A stretch of 64,000 bases of DNA, taken from positions 62,001 to 126,000 of the forward strand of contig JBCBAC010000004.1 of the NCBI GenBank assembly GCA_038532735.1. The letters run 5' to 3'. Position 1 is the stretch's first letter, and each line of letters starts with the position of its first letter. The translations under genes and the position numbers were made by a program. Below the pieces are notes generated by a model. That model was not told the origin of the DNA and made no database searches. It worked only from the letters and a program-made list of their open reading frames with translations. Shown here piece by piece: positions 42,284 to 50,148 of this stretch. This DNA is from JAHTBL01 sp038532735 (GTDB lineage Bacteria > Pseudomonadota > Alphaproteobacteria > Rhodobacterales > Rhodobacteraceae).

Positions 42284-43148
42284 TCATCGTCACACCCGGC
42301 ATCCGCTCAATCGTGAAGAGATCGTCCTCATACTGCTCGGTGATGAACTCGACCATTTCTTCGGTCCAACCCGGCAAATCCAGCTCTTCCTCTATGGCCT
42401 CTTCCAGCGCGTATTTGTCCAGAAAGGCCGCCATGATCCGGCGCTTTTGCAACTCTGTTTGCGGCGGGTTTGCCTTGAGATAGGCGCGCAGGCGGCGCAT
42501 GCCGGGCTTGCTCATGATTTCGCTCAGCAGATCAAACCCGCCCGAGATAGGCGTCAACGGATCAATCCCCGACAACTCGCGGATCAACTGTCCCCAGATC
42601 AGCGGCGTGTCCTCATTGGCCCAAACCGTGATCTGCGCGTGTTTGCAGGCCTCCCGCATCTCGGCGATCACCGAAGACCAGCGGATCGTCATGGGGTTAT
42701 TCCCCGACAGGAATTGGTCATAGGTCTTCTTGGCAACCTTGTCGAAAAGTGCAGGGAGGAAGGTCGCCGGGTTGCGTACAGCGACGAAAAACTCGATCTC
42801 GTCTTGCGCAAAGAGCTCCTCAAAGCGCGCGCATTTGATCGCGGCTTGCCGGTAAAAGAGCCCATCCTCCAACGCGCGGTTGGGCACGCAGATGAAGTTC
42901 GAATTCGACATCACCAGCCGATCCACATGATCTTCCTGCAAGATCGCATCCAGCATTACATCACGTGCATCTTCGGCCAGCGGATTGCGATGCATGCTTT
43001 GCAAGGTCTCGCGCACAATACGCCGATAGCGCCCAGGTCCTGGCACCGCAACGCCTTGCTGCACCAACGCTTCCTTGTTCTTCAGAAGGGACCTCAGAAG
43101 CGCGTCGTCATCGGTGCAATGCGGGCCAATATGACAGGCGATCTGCAT
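42273..43148 (-). CDS. Hypothetical sulphotransferase-like P-loop protein
   Basis: 291-residue soluble protein without a clear Pfam-type match. The N-terminus MQIACHIGPHCTDDDALLRSLLKNKEALVQQGVAV follows the pattern of sulphotransferases (HIGPHKTGTTxLQ), but the P-loop residues Lys, Gly and Thr are replaced by C-T-D-D. VAVRNPATFLPALF corresponds to the usual 3'-phosphate site (Arg-Asn-Pro). So it may be a degenerate family member. Overlaps the transporter gene by 11 bases. Confidence 0.68.
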   Translation of the reverse strand: MQIACHIGPHCTDDDALLRSLLKNKEALVQQGVAVPGPGRYRRIVRETLQSMHRNPLAEDARDVMLDAILQEDHVDRLVMSNSNFICVPNRALEDGLFYRQAAIKCARFEELFAQDEIEFFVAVRNPATFLPALFDKVAKKTYDQFLSGNNPMTIRWSSVIAEMREACKHAQITVWANEDTPLIWGQLIRELSGIDPLTPISGGFDLLSEIMSKPGMRRLRAYLKANPPQTELQKRRIMAAFLDKYALEEAIEEELDLPGWTEEMVEFITEQYEDDLFTIERMPGVTMITP

Positions 43149-43230
43149 GGGGCGGCGGAAATTCCTTTGAAATCGCGCGGGCGTGTCCTTTGCTTTAGCG
43201 CGCCCACGCCCACGTTACCAGAGCCGCGGT

Positions 43231-44637
43231 TTATTCCGTTGCACCATGTTGCGCGGCCAACGCGTCGAGCTTCGCCAGAACATGAGCCTCAGGCGGGCAG
43301 GAGGCGCGGGTTTCCAGACTGACATGCAGCAAGAACTGATCACAGGTCGCCAGCACCATGTCGTCCGCCACGCGGATCATCTCGTGCCAAAGCCGCAGCT
43401 TCTTGCCCTCCGCCAAGGTAATCCGACTGGCGACATGCACCCGCTCCCCGGCATGGGTCTCGTTGAGATATTTCACCGTCGTCTCCACCGTGAAATAGCT
43501 CAACCCGCCCGCGAGATAGGCCGCATCCGCACCGATTGCTTCCATCACCGCATCCGCCGCGTCCGAAAAGACCTGCCCGTAGCGCCCTTCATTCATATGC
43601 CCGTTATAGTCCGTCCAATCGATCGGAATGATCCGGTCCACCGACCTCAGCGGCACCTGCTCTGGCGACCGAGGCAAGCGCGCTTCATGGGCATTCAACA
43701 GCGCGCCCGCCGCGGCGTCCTGCTGTTTGAGCGCCCGCATCATCGCCACCAGATTGTCATCGCGCAGCCGTTCCAGCGCGCGGATATCCAGCGCGCCGGA
43801 TTGCACATCCGACTGTGTGGCGATCAGATCGACCAGCTCCGGCGTAAACTCCGGCACGTCCATCAACTTGGTCCAAGGCCAGGCCAGTGCGGGGCCAAAC
43901 TGCTCCATAAAGTGCTTCATCCCGGCCTCGCCACCGGCAATCCGATACGTCTCAAAGAGCCCCATCTGCGCCCACCGCAGCCCGAACCCGTAGCGGATCG
44001 CGTTGTCGATTTCTTCGGTCGTCGCAATGCCATCGCTGACCAACCAAAGCGCCTCGCGCCAGACGGCCTCCAGCAGACGGTCCGCGATATGCGCGTCAAT
44101 CTCCGCGCGCACGCGCATGGGGAACATGCCAAGCGAGGTCAGAATTCCTTCGGCCTTTTCCAGCACTTCGGTGCCATTCGCAGGCGACCCCACGACCTCA
44201 ACCAGCGGGATCAGATACACAGGATTGAAGGGATGGGTGACGATGATCTGTTCGGGCCGCGCGGCACCGTCCTGAAGTTGAGAAGGCGTAAAACCGCTGG
44301 TCGAAGAGCCAATCACAGCCTCATCAGACACCACATCTTGCAGCGATTTCAGAACGCTATGCTTCAAAGCTAATCTTTCGGGCACGCTCTCCTGTACCCA
44401 AACGGCACTCGCGACAGCCTCCTCCAACGTCTCGCAAAATGTCAGCCGCCCCTCGGCAGGCAACGCCCGATCATAGAGCATCGGCAGCGCCCGCCGCGCC
44501 CCCTCCAGCACCGCATTGACCTTGCGCGCGGCCTCCGGGTCCGGGTCATAAACCGCCACGTCCCAGCCGTTCAGCAAGAACCGCGCCGCCCAGCCGCCGC
44601 CGATAACGCCGCCCCCGATAATCGCCGCGCGGCTCAT
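43231..44637 (-). CDS. lcdH: L-carnitine 3-dehydrogenase fused to a betainyl-CoA-type thioesterase
   Basis: 468-residue bifunctional enzyme of carnitine catabolism. Residues 1-320 form an NAD-dependent 3-hydroxyacyl-type dehydrogenase (GGGVIGGGWA at 8-17, THPFNPVYL with His135), oxidising L-carnitine to 3-dehydrocarnitine. Residues about 325-468 form a hotdog-fold thioesterase with DWTDYNGHMN. The fusion is known in alphaproteobacteria, where the C-terminal part cleaves the betainyl-CoA made by the partner BKACE enzyme. The BKACE gene is just upstream, overlapping by four bases. Confidence 0.93.
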   Translation of the reverse strand: MSRAAIIGGGVIGGGWAARFLLNGWDVAVYDPDPEAARKVNAVLEGARRALPMLYDRALPAEGRLTFCETLEEAVASAVWVQESVPERLALKHSVLKSLQDVVSDEAVIGSSTSGFTPSQLQDGAARPEQIIVTHPFNPVYLIPLVEVVGSPANGTEVLEKAEGILTSLGMFPMRVRAEIDAHIADRLLEAVWREALWLVSDGIATTEEIDNAIRYGFGLRWAQMGLFETYRIAGGEAGMKHFMEQFGPALAWPWTKLMDVPEFTPELVDLIATQSDVQSGALDIRALERLRDDNLVAMMRALKQQDAAAGALLNAHEARLPRSPEQVPLRSVDRIIPIDWTDYNGHMNEGRYGQVFSDAADAVMEAIGADAAYLAGGLSYFTVETTVKYLNETHAGERVHVASRITLAEGKKLRLWHEMIRVADDMVLATCDQFLLHVSLETRASCPPEAHVLAKLDALAAQHGATE

Positions 44638-45542
44638 CGCGGCGCTCGCTTGACCAACCCCAACCGTGCGCGCACGGTCTCAGGCCCGATCACTGTGGCC
44701 CCCATCGCCTCAATAATCCCGCGCGCCCGAGCCACGAGCGCTTCATTCGTCGCAAGTTCCCCTTTGCCGAGCCACAGATTGTCCTCCAACCCGACGCGCA
44801 CATTGCCGCCCGCCAGCACCGCCGCGGCCACATAAGGCATCTGGTTGCGCCCAATGGAAAACGCCGACCAGGTCCAATCCCGCGGCACCGCATTCACCAT
44901 CGCCATGAACGTGTTCAGATCATCCGGCGCGCCCCACGGGATGCCCATACACAGCTGGACCAAAGCAGGGCTCTCCAACACACCGTCCTCCACCAGCGAC
45001 TTGGCGAGCCACAAATGCCCGGTATCAAACGCCTCGATCTCGGGCCGCACGCCCATCTCGGTCATCAACTGACCCATCGCCCGCAACATGCCGGGCGTGT
45101 TGGTCATCACGTAATCGGCCTCTGCGAAATTCATCGTGCCGCAATCCAGCGTGCAAATCTCCGGCAAGCAATCCGCCAGATGCGCAACGCGCTCCTCCGC
45201 TCCGATCATGTCTGTGCCCGCAGTCAAGGGCAGGGGCTTTGACGCGGGGCCAAAGGTCAGATCACCGCCCATCCCCGCCGTCAGATTGAGCACCACGTCG
45301 ACATCCGCATCGCGTACCCGCTCGGTCAGTTCACGATAAAGCGCCGGGTCCCGCGACGGCGCACCGGTTTCCGGGTCCCGCACATGACAATGCGCGACCG
45401 CCGCCCCGGCCTTTGCCGCCGCAATCGCGCTGTCCGCAATCTCTTTCGGAGAGCGCGGCACATGCTGGGACCGATCCTGCGTCGCCCCCGATCCGGTCAC
45501 AGCGCAGGTGATAAACACCTCTTTATTCATGGCTAACGGCAT
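44634..45542 (-). CDS. BKACE-family enzyme, probable 3-dehydrocarnitine cleavage enzyme
   Basis: 302-residue beta-keto acid cleavage enzyme of the former DUF849 family, which transfers the acetyl part of a beta-keto acid to CoA-linked acyl. Metal-binding HCH at His51 and His53 and Glu253 (GLEDNLW) are the family's zinc ligands. Its partner, the carnitine dehydrogenase fusion, lies four bases overlapping downstream, so 3-dehydrocarnitine plus acetyl-CoA is the likely reaction, giving acetoacetate and betainyl-CoA. Start ATG 45542 (GGGGGGAC upstream) beats the in-frame ATG 45530. Confidence 0.9.
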   Translation of the reverse strand: MPLAMNKEVFITCAVTGSGATQDRSQHVPRSPKEIADSAIAAAKAGAAVAHCHVRDPETGAPSRDPALYRELTERVRDADVDVVLNLTAGMGGDLTFGPASKPLPLTAGTDMIGAEERVAHLADCLPEICTLDCGTMNFAEADYVMTNTPGMLRAMGQLMTEMGVRPEIEAFDTGHLWLAKSLVEDGVLESPALVQLCMGIPWGAPDDLNTFMAMVNAVPRDWTWSAFSIGRNQMPYVAAAVLAGGNVRVGLEDNLWLGKGELATNEALVARARGIIEAMGATVIGPETVRARLGLVKRAPR

Positions 45543-45679
45543 AAAAGTCCCCCCATCCTGCGGGGGAGGTAACACCGATTCTGGCCCGTCGCGCAATGGA
45601 TGTGAATTTGCGGACCCTTTCAGTGATTTGCTTCGCAATTCACCTTTCGGGGTCTGCGTTTTGCTGCGCAAAAAGCAGT

Positions 45680-45726
45680 TGGTGGGCGACCCTGGAATCG
45701 AACCAGGCGTGCGTCTCCGCGAGGGA
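45680..45726 (-). pseudogene. Truncated tRNA-Tyr fragment
   Basis: 3' half of tRNA-Tyr including T-arm, variable arm, acceptor 3' strand and encoded CCA, identical in this stretch to 45887-45933. Beyond it the anticodon loop and 5' half are not recognisable: the anticodon stem is replaced by an unrelated sequence with only a few matching bases. It cannot make a functional tRNA. Confidence 0.8.
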
Positions 45727-45764
45727 ACGAAGTGGGCCCTGCCAATGGGGCATTCAACGCTCAG

Positions 45765-45785
45765 GAACGCTCCGGGGGAGCGTTC
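45765..45785. repeat. Perfect hairpin between tRNA copies
   Basis: Arms GAACGCTCC (45765-45773) and GGAGCGTTC (45777-45785) around a GGG loop. It has no T-run on either strand. It lies in the spacer of the tRNA duplication. Confidence 0.6.
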
Positions 45786-45886
45786 GGTCTGAGGTTCTTG
45801 CTTTGGTATGATTGAAGCGGACCCTTTTGGTGATTGGCTTCGCAATTCACCTTTCGGGGTCTGCGTTTTGCTGCGCAAAAAGCAGA

Positions 45887-45970
45887 TGGTGGGCGACCCT
45901 GGAATCGAACCAGGCGTGCGTCTCCGCGAGGGAGTTACAGTCCCCTGCCACACCTTGCGGCCTGTCGCCC
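45887..45970 (-). tRNA. tRNA-Tyr (GTA)
   Basis: 84 bases including encoded CCA at 45887-45889. Acceptor stem GGGCGAC/GTCGCCC, D-arm GCC...GGC, anticodon stem with CTGTAAC loop (anticodon GTA), a long variable arm (CGCGGAGACGC) typical of bacterial tRNA-Tyr, and T-arm CCTGG-TTCGATT-CCAGG. The region 45543-46072 around it has no protein gene. Confidence 0.96.
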
Positions 45971-46072
45971 ACTGGCGGACCGAATACGCAAGCCACCCAA
46001 CCCCGTCAAGGCGAAATTCGCTTGCACCGCGCGCGCGCAGACGCCATGCCAAAGGCAACGAAAGGGACCCCC

Positions 46073-46855
46073 ATGAAGAAACCCAAATGGGTCATCGAGA
46101 AAGAGCAATCGCGCCGGGCGTCCGCCGCAGAAACCGTGTGGCTCTTTGGCCTGCATGCCGTGCGCGACGCGTTGGAGAACCCCGCGCGTGAACGTCTACG
46201 TCTTGTCGTCACGCTGAACGCGCAGACCAAGCTGGCCGATGCCATCGCCGCCTCTGGCATGACGCCCGAAATCAGCGATCCGCGCAAATTCGCAGCGCCG
46301 CTTGATCCGCAATCGGTGCATCAAGGGGCGGCGCTGGAGGTCAAACCGCTCCACTGGGGCAGCATCGAAGAACGCTGCCTGGCCGCCGATGGCCAAACCC
46401 CGCGCGTGGTCCTGCTCGACCGCGTGACGGACCCGCACAACGTTGGCGCGATCCTGCGCTCGGCCGAGGTCTTCGGCGCGCGCGCCGTCATCGCCCCGCA
46501 CCGCCAGTCCGCGCCCGAAACCGGGGCGCTCGCCAAAACCGCCTCCGGCGCGTTGGAGCGTCAGCCCTATCTGCGCGTCAAGAACCTCGCCAATGCGATG
46601 GAGACGTTGCGGTCGATGGGCTACGTCCTGCTGGGCCTTGATGGAGAGGCTGAGACCACCATCGACGCCGCCCTCAAAGGCAAGGCTGACCGCCCGGTCG
46701 CGCTGGTGCTGGGGGCCGAAGGGCCGGGCCTACGCGAAAAGACCAAGGAAACCTGCGACATGCTGGTTAAAATTGACGCGAAAGGCGCGTTTGGCTCGCT
46801 CAACGTCTCAAATGCTGCCGCCGTCGCCCTATATGCCTCTACACGAGACGAATAG
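46073..46855 (+). CDS. rlmB: 23S rRNA 2'-O-methyltransferase, TrmH/RlmB type
   Basis: 260-residue SPOUT methyltransferase. All three TrmH motifs are present: motif 1 HNVGAILRSAEVFGARAV, motif 2 ALVLGAEGPGLRE and motif 3 SLNVSNAAAVALY. An N-terminal RNA-binding part (about 20-90) precedes the SAM domain (about 95-255). RlmB modifies G2251 of 23S rRNA. I chose ATG 46073 with AAAGGGA upstream; an in-frame ATG at 46046 lacks a good site. Confidence 0.92.
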   Translation: MKKPKWVIEKEQSRRASAAETVWLFGLHAVRDALENPARERLRLVVTLNAQTKLADAIAASGMTPEISDPRKFAAPLDPQSVHQGAALEVKPLHWGSIEERCLAADGQTPRVVLLDRVTDPHNVGAILRSAEVFGARAVIAPHRQSAPETGALAKTASGALERQPYLRVKNLANAMETLRSMGYVLLGLDGEAETTIDAALKGKADRPVALVLGAEGPGLREKTKETCDMLVKIDAKGAFGSLNVSNAAAVALYASTRDE

Positions 46856-46863
46856 GAGCGCCG

Positions 46864-47178
46864 ATGCCTGCCACGAAAGTTGCCACCTGCTGTTATTGCG
46901 GCACCCGCGCCGCGCTGGTTCTGCGCGGCAAGGTCCAGCATGAGCTCAGCTGCCGGGGCTGCGGCGCGCCGCTCCATGATCTCAAGATGATTCCCCGCTC
47001 CGATCAGGGCGAACAGCGTGAATTGGTGAAGCCCTCGCGTATCCGCAACCGCCCCGAAGACCCGATCAAAGGTTACAAATGGGACGAGCGAAAGCGCAAG
47101 AAGCGCAAAAAACGCAAATCTCTAGGCCGAAAAGTGCTGGAAGAGGCTTGGGACGTGCTCGAAGACATCTTTGACTGA
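46864..47178 (+). CDS. Small zinc-ribbon hypothetical protein
   Basis: 104 residues, eight bases after rlmB. The N-terminus has CCYCGTRAAL (Cys9, Cys10, Cys12) and CRGCGAP (Cys30, Cys33), a zinc-ribbon-like pair of C-x-C and C-x-x-C groups. The middle is basic with many Lys and Arg (RKRKKRKKRKS near 76-86) and the end is acidic. It may bind RNA or DNA, with rlmB in the same operon. No family name recognised. Confidence 0.72.
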   Translation: MPATKVATCCYCGTRAALVLRGKVQHELSCRGCGAPLHDLKMIPRSDQGEQRELVKPSRIRNRPEDPIKGYKWDERKRKKRKKRKSLGRKVLEEAWDVLEDIFD

Positions 47179-47292
47179 AACATTCCTCACGGGTTTCGCG
47201 ATCCCGATCACGCTCCGGCGAGGGGGCTTTTCAGGGCAGACGGCACAGCGCATCTTCAACGCAAGATGAAACCAACCTCCGGAGCTTGCCCC

Positions 47293-47757
47293 ATGTCCAC
47301 CCCCTCTCGCCGCGCCTTTCTTGGCCTTTTGGTCGCCATCCCCGTCACCGGCACGCTGATCCGTCCCGCTCTGGCGGAAGAGCCGTGGGTCTTCGCTTCA
47401 AATGGCATTGCTATCGAAGGCTACGACCCGGTCGCCTATTTCACCGAAGGCGCGCCCGTCAAAGGATCGGCCGAGCATGCGGTGGAATGGAAAGGCGCCA
47501 CATGGCATTTCGCGTCCGCCGAGAACCGCGCTAAGTTCGAGATGAACGCCGATGGCTACGCGCCGCAATACGGTGGCTACTGCGCCTATGCGGTCAGCCA
47601 GGGCTATACAGCCAAGATCGACCCCGACGCGTGGACCGTTCATAACGACAAGCTTTACCTGAACTTCTCCAAAGGCGTGCGTCGCCGCTGGCTGCGCGAT
47701 GTCGACGGCCATATCGCCGCCGCAGATGCCAACTGGCCTTCTGTTCTTGGCGCTTAA
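47293..47757 (+). CDS. YHS domain protein with Tat-type signal
   Basis: 154-residue periplasmic protein. MSTPSRRAFLGLLVAIPVTGTLIRPALA looks like a twin-arginine signal, then a YHS-like domain: NGIAIEGYDPVAYFTEGAPVKGS, EWKGATWHFASAENRAKFEMN and PQYGGYCAYAVSQGYTA. The YHS motif often binds metal, and the cysteine in GGYCAYA is the likely ligand. Often found with copper or heavy-metal proteins, but no such neighbour here. ATG 47293 is preceded by GGAG. Confidence 0.85.
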   Translation: MSTPSRRAFLGLLVAIPVTGTLIRPALAEEPWVFASNGIAIEGYDPVAYFTEGAPVKGSAEHAVEWKGATWHFASAENRAKFEMNADGYAPQYGGYCAYAVSQGYTAKIDPDAWTVHNDKLYLNFSKGVRRRWLRDVDGHIAAADANWPSVLGA

Positions 47758-47786
47758 CACATCGTTCACAGAATCGTGGCAGGGTC

Positions 47787-47816
47787 TTCAAAGTCATTGC
47801 CATGACACTATCTAAT
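47787..47816 (+). promoter_or_regulatory. Candidate promoter for small RNA
   Basis: TTCAAA (47787-47792) and TCTAAT (47811-47816) with an 18-base spacer, about five bases before the proposed RNA start. No reading frame lies between it and the terminator at 47877-47906. Confidence 0.45.
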
Positions 47817-47820
47817 TAAC

Positions 47821-47907
47821 CAGAGACGCAGGCTGGAACTCTTGTGTTTCACTTCACTGTCCCTCGTTCCACACCTAGCGCTCGGGTCCCCCCCGGGCGC
47901 TTTTTTC
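47821..47907 (+). ncRNA. Candidate small RNA, possibly of the alphaproteobacterial suhB/mmgR (alpha-r8) type
   Basis: About 87 bases between a promoter-like site and a strong intrinsic terminator, with no plausible coding frame. The body has a UGGAACUCUUGUGUUUCACUU-like single-stranded core followed by a UGUCCCUCGUUCC-like segment and a GC hairpin with a T-run. I recall such a layout for the suhB/mmgR small RNAs of alphaproteobacteria; this identity is from memory and must be checked with a covariance model. Promoter and terminator are visible directly. Confidence 0.55.
47877..47906 (+). terminator. Intrinsic terminator of the candidate small RNA
   Basis: Arms AGCGCTCGGG (47877-47886) and CCCGGGCGCT (47892-47901) pair fully with one G-T wobble, followed by TTTTTT. 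The strongest intrinsic terminator signal on the plus strand in the window. Confidence 0.85.
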
Positions 47908-48037
47908 TTTGAACGCAGCATGTTCTGCTCCTTTTCTCAGCAGCATACCTCCTGAACCACACGACCTCTCGCAAGCCCGCTTTCCAAGCCCGATTGCCTG
48001 CGCTAGCCTGAAACAAGTTCAACAGGAGAAAACAAAA

Positions 48038-49522
48038 ATGCGTATTGCTGCTACCCTTGCTGCTGCTCTTCTTGCAGCGGCCCCAGCCTTCGCTCAGGAC
48101 AGGCTGACGATTGTCCATGTCAACGACCTCGACCGGATGGAAGGCACCGGCGACACAGGCGGCGTCGCCCGTCTGGCCACCGTCATCGCCGACACCCGCG
48201 CCGCAGGCGGCACCGTTCTGGCCACCAGCGCAGGCGACAGCATCTCACCCTCGCTCCTGTCGAACTTCGATCAGGGCGCACACATGATCTCGCTTCTGAA
48301 CATGGCGGGTCTGGACGTCATGGCGCTCGGCAATCACGAGTTCGATTTCGGCCCCGACATCCTCCGCGAGCGGATCACCGAGGCGGAATTCACCATGCTC
48401 TCCAACAACGCGATTGAGCCCGATGGATCCCTCGTCGAAGGCGTGGCCGAGAATATGATGGTCGAAGTGGGCGATCATATGGTCGGCATCTTTGGCCTGA
48501 CCACCGCCAGCACCGCCGTGAAATCCACCCCCGGTGATGTGACCTTTGGCGATCCTGTTGCGGTCGCGGCCACCACGGCGGCTGCCCTGCGCGAAGCAGG
48601 CGCTGATCTCGTCATCGCACTGGCTCATACCGATACCGGCGAAGACCGCGCGCTTTACAATGCAGGTGATATCGATCTGCTACTGTCGGGCGACGACCAC
48701 GATCTGGTCATCGAATATGACGGCAATGTCGCCATGGTCGAAAGCGGCAGCCAAGCGAGCTTTGTCACCGTCGTGACACTGGACATCGAAACGGTTGAAG
48801 GCCGTCGCGGTCCGCAGGTCGAATGGCAGCCCGCCTTTGACGTGATCAACACCGTGGGCGTTGAGCCCAACGCCGAGATCGCCGCCGAGGTCGCCAAGTT
48901 TGAAGAGTTCCTCTCAGCAGAGCTCGACATCGAAATTGGTGAAACCCCCGTCATGCTCGACACCCGCCGCACCACCGTGCGCGCGACAGAGAGCGCTTTT
49001 GGCAACCTGACTGCCGACGCCATGCGCGCAGAAACCGGCGCGGACGTCGTCATCACCAACGGCGGTGGCATCCGGGGCGACACCACGTATGAGCCCGGCA
49101 CCATGCTCACCCGTCGTGACGTGCTGACCGAACTGCCCTTCGGCAACAAGACCGTCGTGCTAGAAGTGACCGGCGCCGATATCATCGCAGCGCTTGAGAA
49201 CGGCGTCTCCGAGATTGAAGACGGCGGCGGTCGCTACCCCCACGTCTCCGGCATGACATTCAGCTTTGACGCCAGCAAACCCGCAGGCGAGCGCGTGACG
49301 GAGGTCATGGTCGACGGCGCCGCAATCGACGAAGCCAAGACCTACCTTCTCGCCACCAGCGATTTTCTGGGCAATGGCGGCGACGGCTACGCGATGTTTG
49401 CAGGCAAGCCCAGCATCATCGAGGAAAACGCAGCCGAGCTGATGGCCGCGCAGGTCATGACTGCATTCGAGAACGGCGCAGCGGTACCCGTGCTGGATGG
49501 CCGCGTGACGCAAGTCGAATAA
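48038..49522 (+). CDS. 5'-nucleotidase/UshA-family metallophosphatase with altered metal ligands
   Basis: 494-residue periplasmic protein: signal peptide (MRIAATLAAALLAAAPAFAQ), N-terminal calcineurin-like phosphatase domain (20-290) and C-terminal 5'-nucleotidase domain (about 300-490) with TNGGGIRGD and the SDFLGNGGDGYAMF nucleotide-stacking region. GNHEFDFG, ALAHTDTGED and SAGDS are normal, but the usual D-x-H reads NDLD, and the H-x-H reads GDDH, so two histidine ligands became aspartates. ATG 48038 follows AGGAG. It is followed by an intrinsic terminator. Confidence 0.88.
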   Translation: MRIAATLAAALLAAAPAFAQDRLTIVHVNDLDRMEGTGDTGGVARLATVIADTRAAGGTVLATSAGDSISPSLLSNFDQGAHMISLLNMAGLDVMALGNHEFDFGPDILRERITEAEFTMLSNNAIEPDGSLVEGVAENMMVEVGDHMVGIFGLTTASTAVKSTPGDVTFGDPVAVAATTAAALREAGADLVIALAHTDTGEDRALYNAGDIDLLLSGDDHDLVIEYDGNVAMVESGSQASFVTVVTLDIETVEGRRGPQVEWQPAFDVINTVGVEPNAEIAAEVAKFEEFLSAELDIEIGETPVMLDTRRTTVRATESAFGNLTADAMRAETGADVVITNGGGIRGDTTYEPGTMLTRRDVLTELPFGNKTVVLEVTGADIIAALENGVSEIEDGGGRYPHVSGMTFSFDASKPAGERVTEVMVDGAAIDEAKTYLLATSDFLGNGGDGYAMFAGKPSIIEENAAELMAAQVMTAFENGAAVPVLDGRVTQVE

Positions 49523-49544
49523 GCCGAACGCCTCGTAAAAAGAC

Positions 49545-49575
49545 AGCGGCCAGCGATATCCCCTCGCTGGCCGCT
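49545..49575. terminator. Terminator after the 5'-nucleotidase gene
   Basis: Perfect 12-base arms AGCGGCCAGCGA (49545-49556) and TCGCTGGCCGCT (49564-49575) around a seven-base loop, 22 bases after the stop codon. Only a short T-run follows. Confidence 0.8.
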
Positions 49576-49644
49576 TTCCGTTTCAAGCTCCACGCATTAC
49601 GCAAAACCCTTCCGCTCAGCTGAATTCTCTGCCTTAACTCCCAC

Positions 49645-50112
49645 ATGAGCTATTCCGACGCCCATCTCCGCGACGTTCTGCAATCGACCAAAACTGTCGC
49701 TGTTGTAGGCGTGTCCATGAACCCAGTGCGCCCCAGCTACTACGTGGCGCGCTATCTCAGTCTCAAGGGCTATCAGGTCATCCCGGTGAACCCCGGCCAC
49801 GCGGGTAAAACACTCTTCGGGGCAGAGGTAAAAGCGACCCTCAGCGACATTACCGACCCCGTCGACATGGTCGATATCTTCCGCCGGTCCGAGGCCGTGC
49901 CACCCATCGTAGACGAAGCCCTCGCGCAGTTCCCTGATCTCAAAACCATCTGGATGCAGATCGGCGTCGAACATGCCGAGGCCGCCGCCAAGGCCGAAGC
50001 CCGCGGCGTCACGGTCATTCAAAACCGATGTCCCAAAATCGAATATCAGCGCCTGTTCGGAGAGCTTCGCATGGGCGGCTTCGCCACAGGCGTCATCAGC
50101 TCAAAGCTGTGA
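49645..50112 (+). CDS. CoA-binding domain protein (YccU type)
   Basis: 155-residue Rossmann-fold protein of the CoA_binding_2 family: TKTVAVVGVSMNPVRPSYYVARYL (15-38), VIPVNPGHAGKTLFG, DIFRRSEAVPPIVDEAL and KTIWMQIGVEHAEAAAKAEARGV, then VIQNRCPKIEYQRL. Such proteins bind CoA or acyl-CoA, role unknown. ATG 49645 has no strong ribosome site. It is followed by a palindromic terminator. Confidence 0.9.
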   Translation: MSYSDAHLRDVLQSTKTVAVVGVSMNPVRPSYYVARYLSLKGYQVIPVNPGHAGKTLFGAEVKATLSDITDPVDMVDIFRRSEAVPPIVDEALAQFPDLKTIWMQIGVEHAEAAAKAEARGVTVIQNRCPKIEYQRLFGELRMGGFATGVISSKL

Positions 50113-50118
50113 AGGGCA

Positions 50119-50142
50119 GGGGCCTTACCGCAGTAAGGCCCC
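50119..50142. terminator. Bidirectional terminator between CoA-binding protein and solute-binding protein genes
   Basis: Arms GGGGCCTTAC (50119-50128) and GTAAGGCCCC (50133-50142) around a CGCA loop, between two convergent stop codons (50112 and 50149). Confidence 0.75.
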
Positions 50143-50148
50143 GCCAAT

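Larger units (their letters stand above)
45610..45933. repeat. Direct repeat of about 117 bases carrying the 3' half of tRNA-Tyr
   Basis: 45610-45726 and 45817-45933 are near-identical (about four mismatches in 117) at an exact offset of 207 bases. The right copy contains the 3' half of the true tRNA-Tyr and its downstream flank; the left copy is the truncated version. The 90 bases between (45727-45816) hold a perfect hairpin at 45765-45785. Confidence 0.85.

Noticed and set aside
45508..46191. Plus-strand open frames through the tRNA-Tyr repeat region
   Set aside because: They read antisense through a tRNA and its duplicate, and their repeated translations (GDPGIEPGVRLREG) are the tRNA 3' half, a known false-gene pattern.
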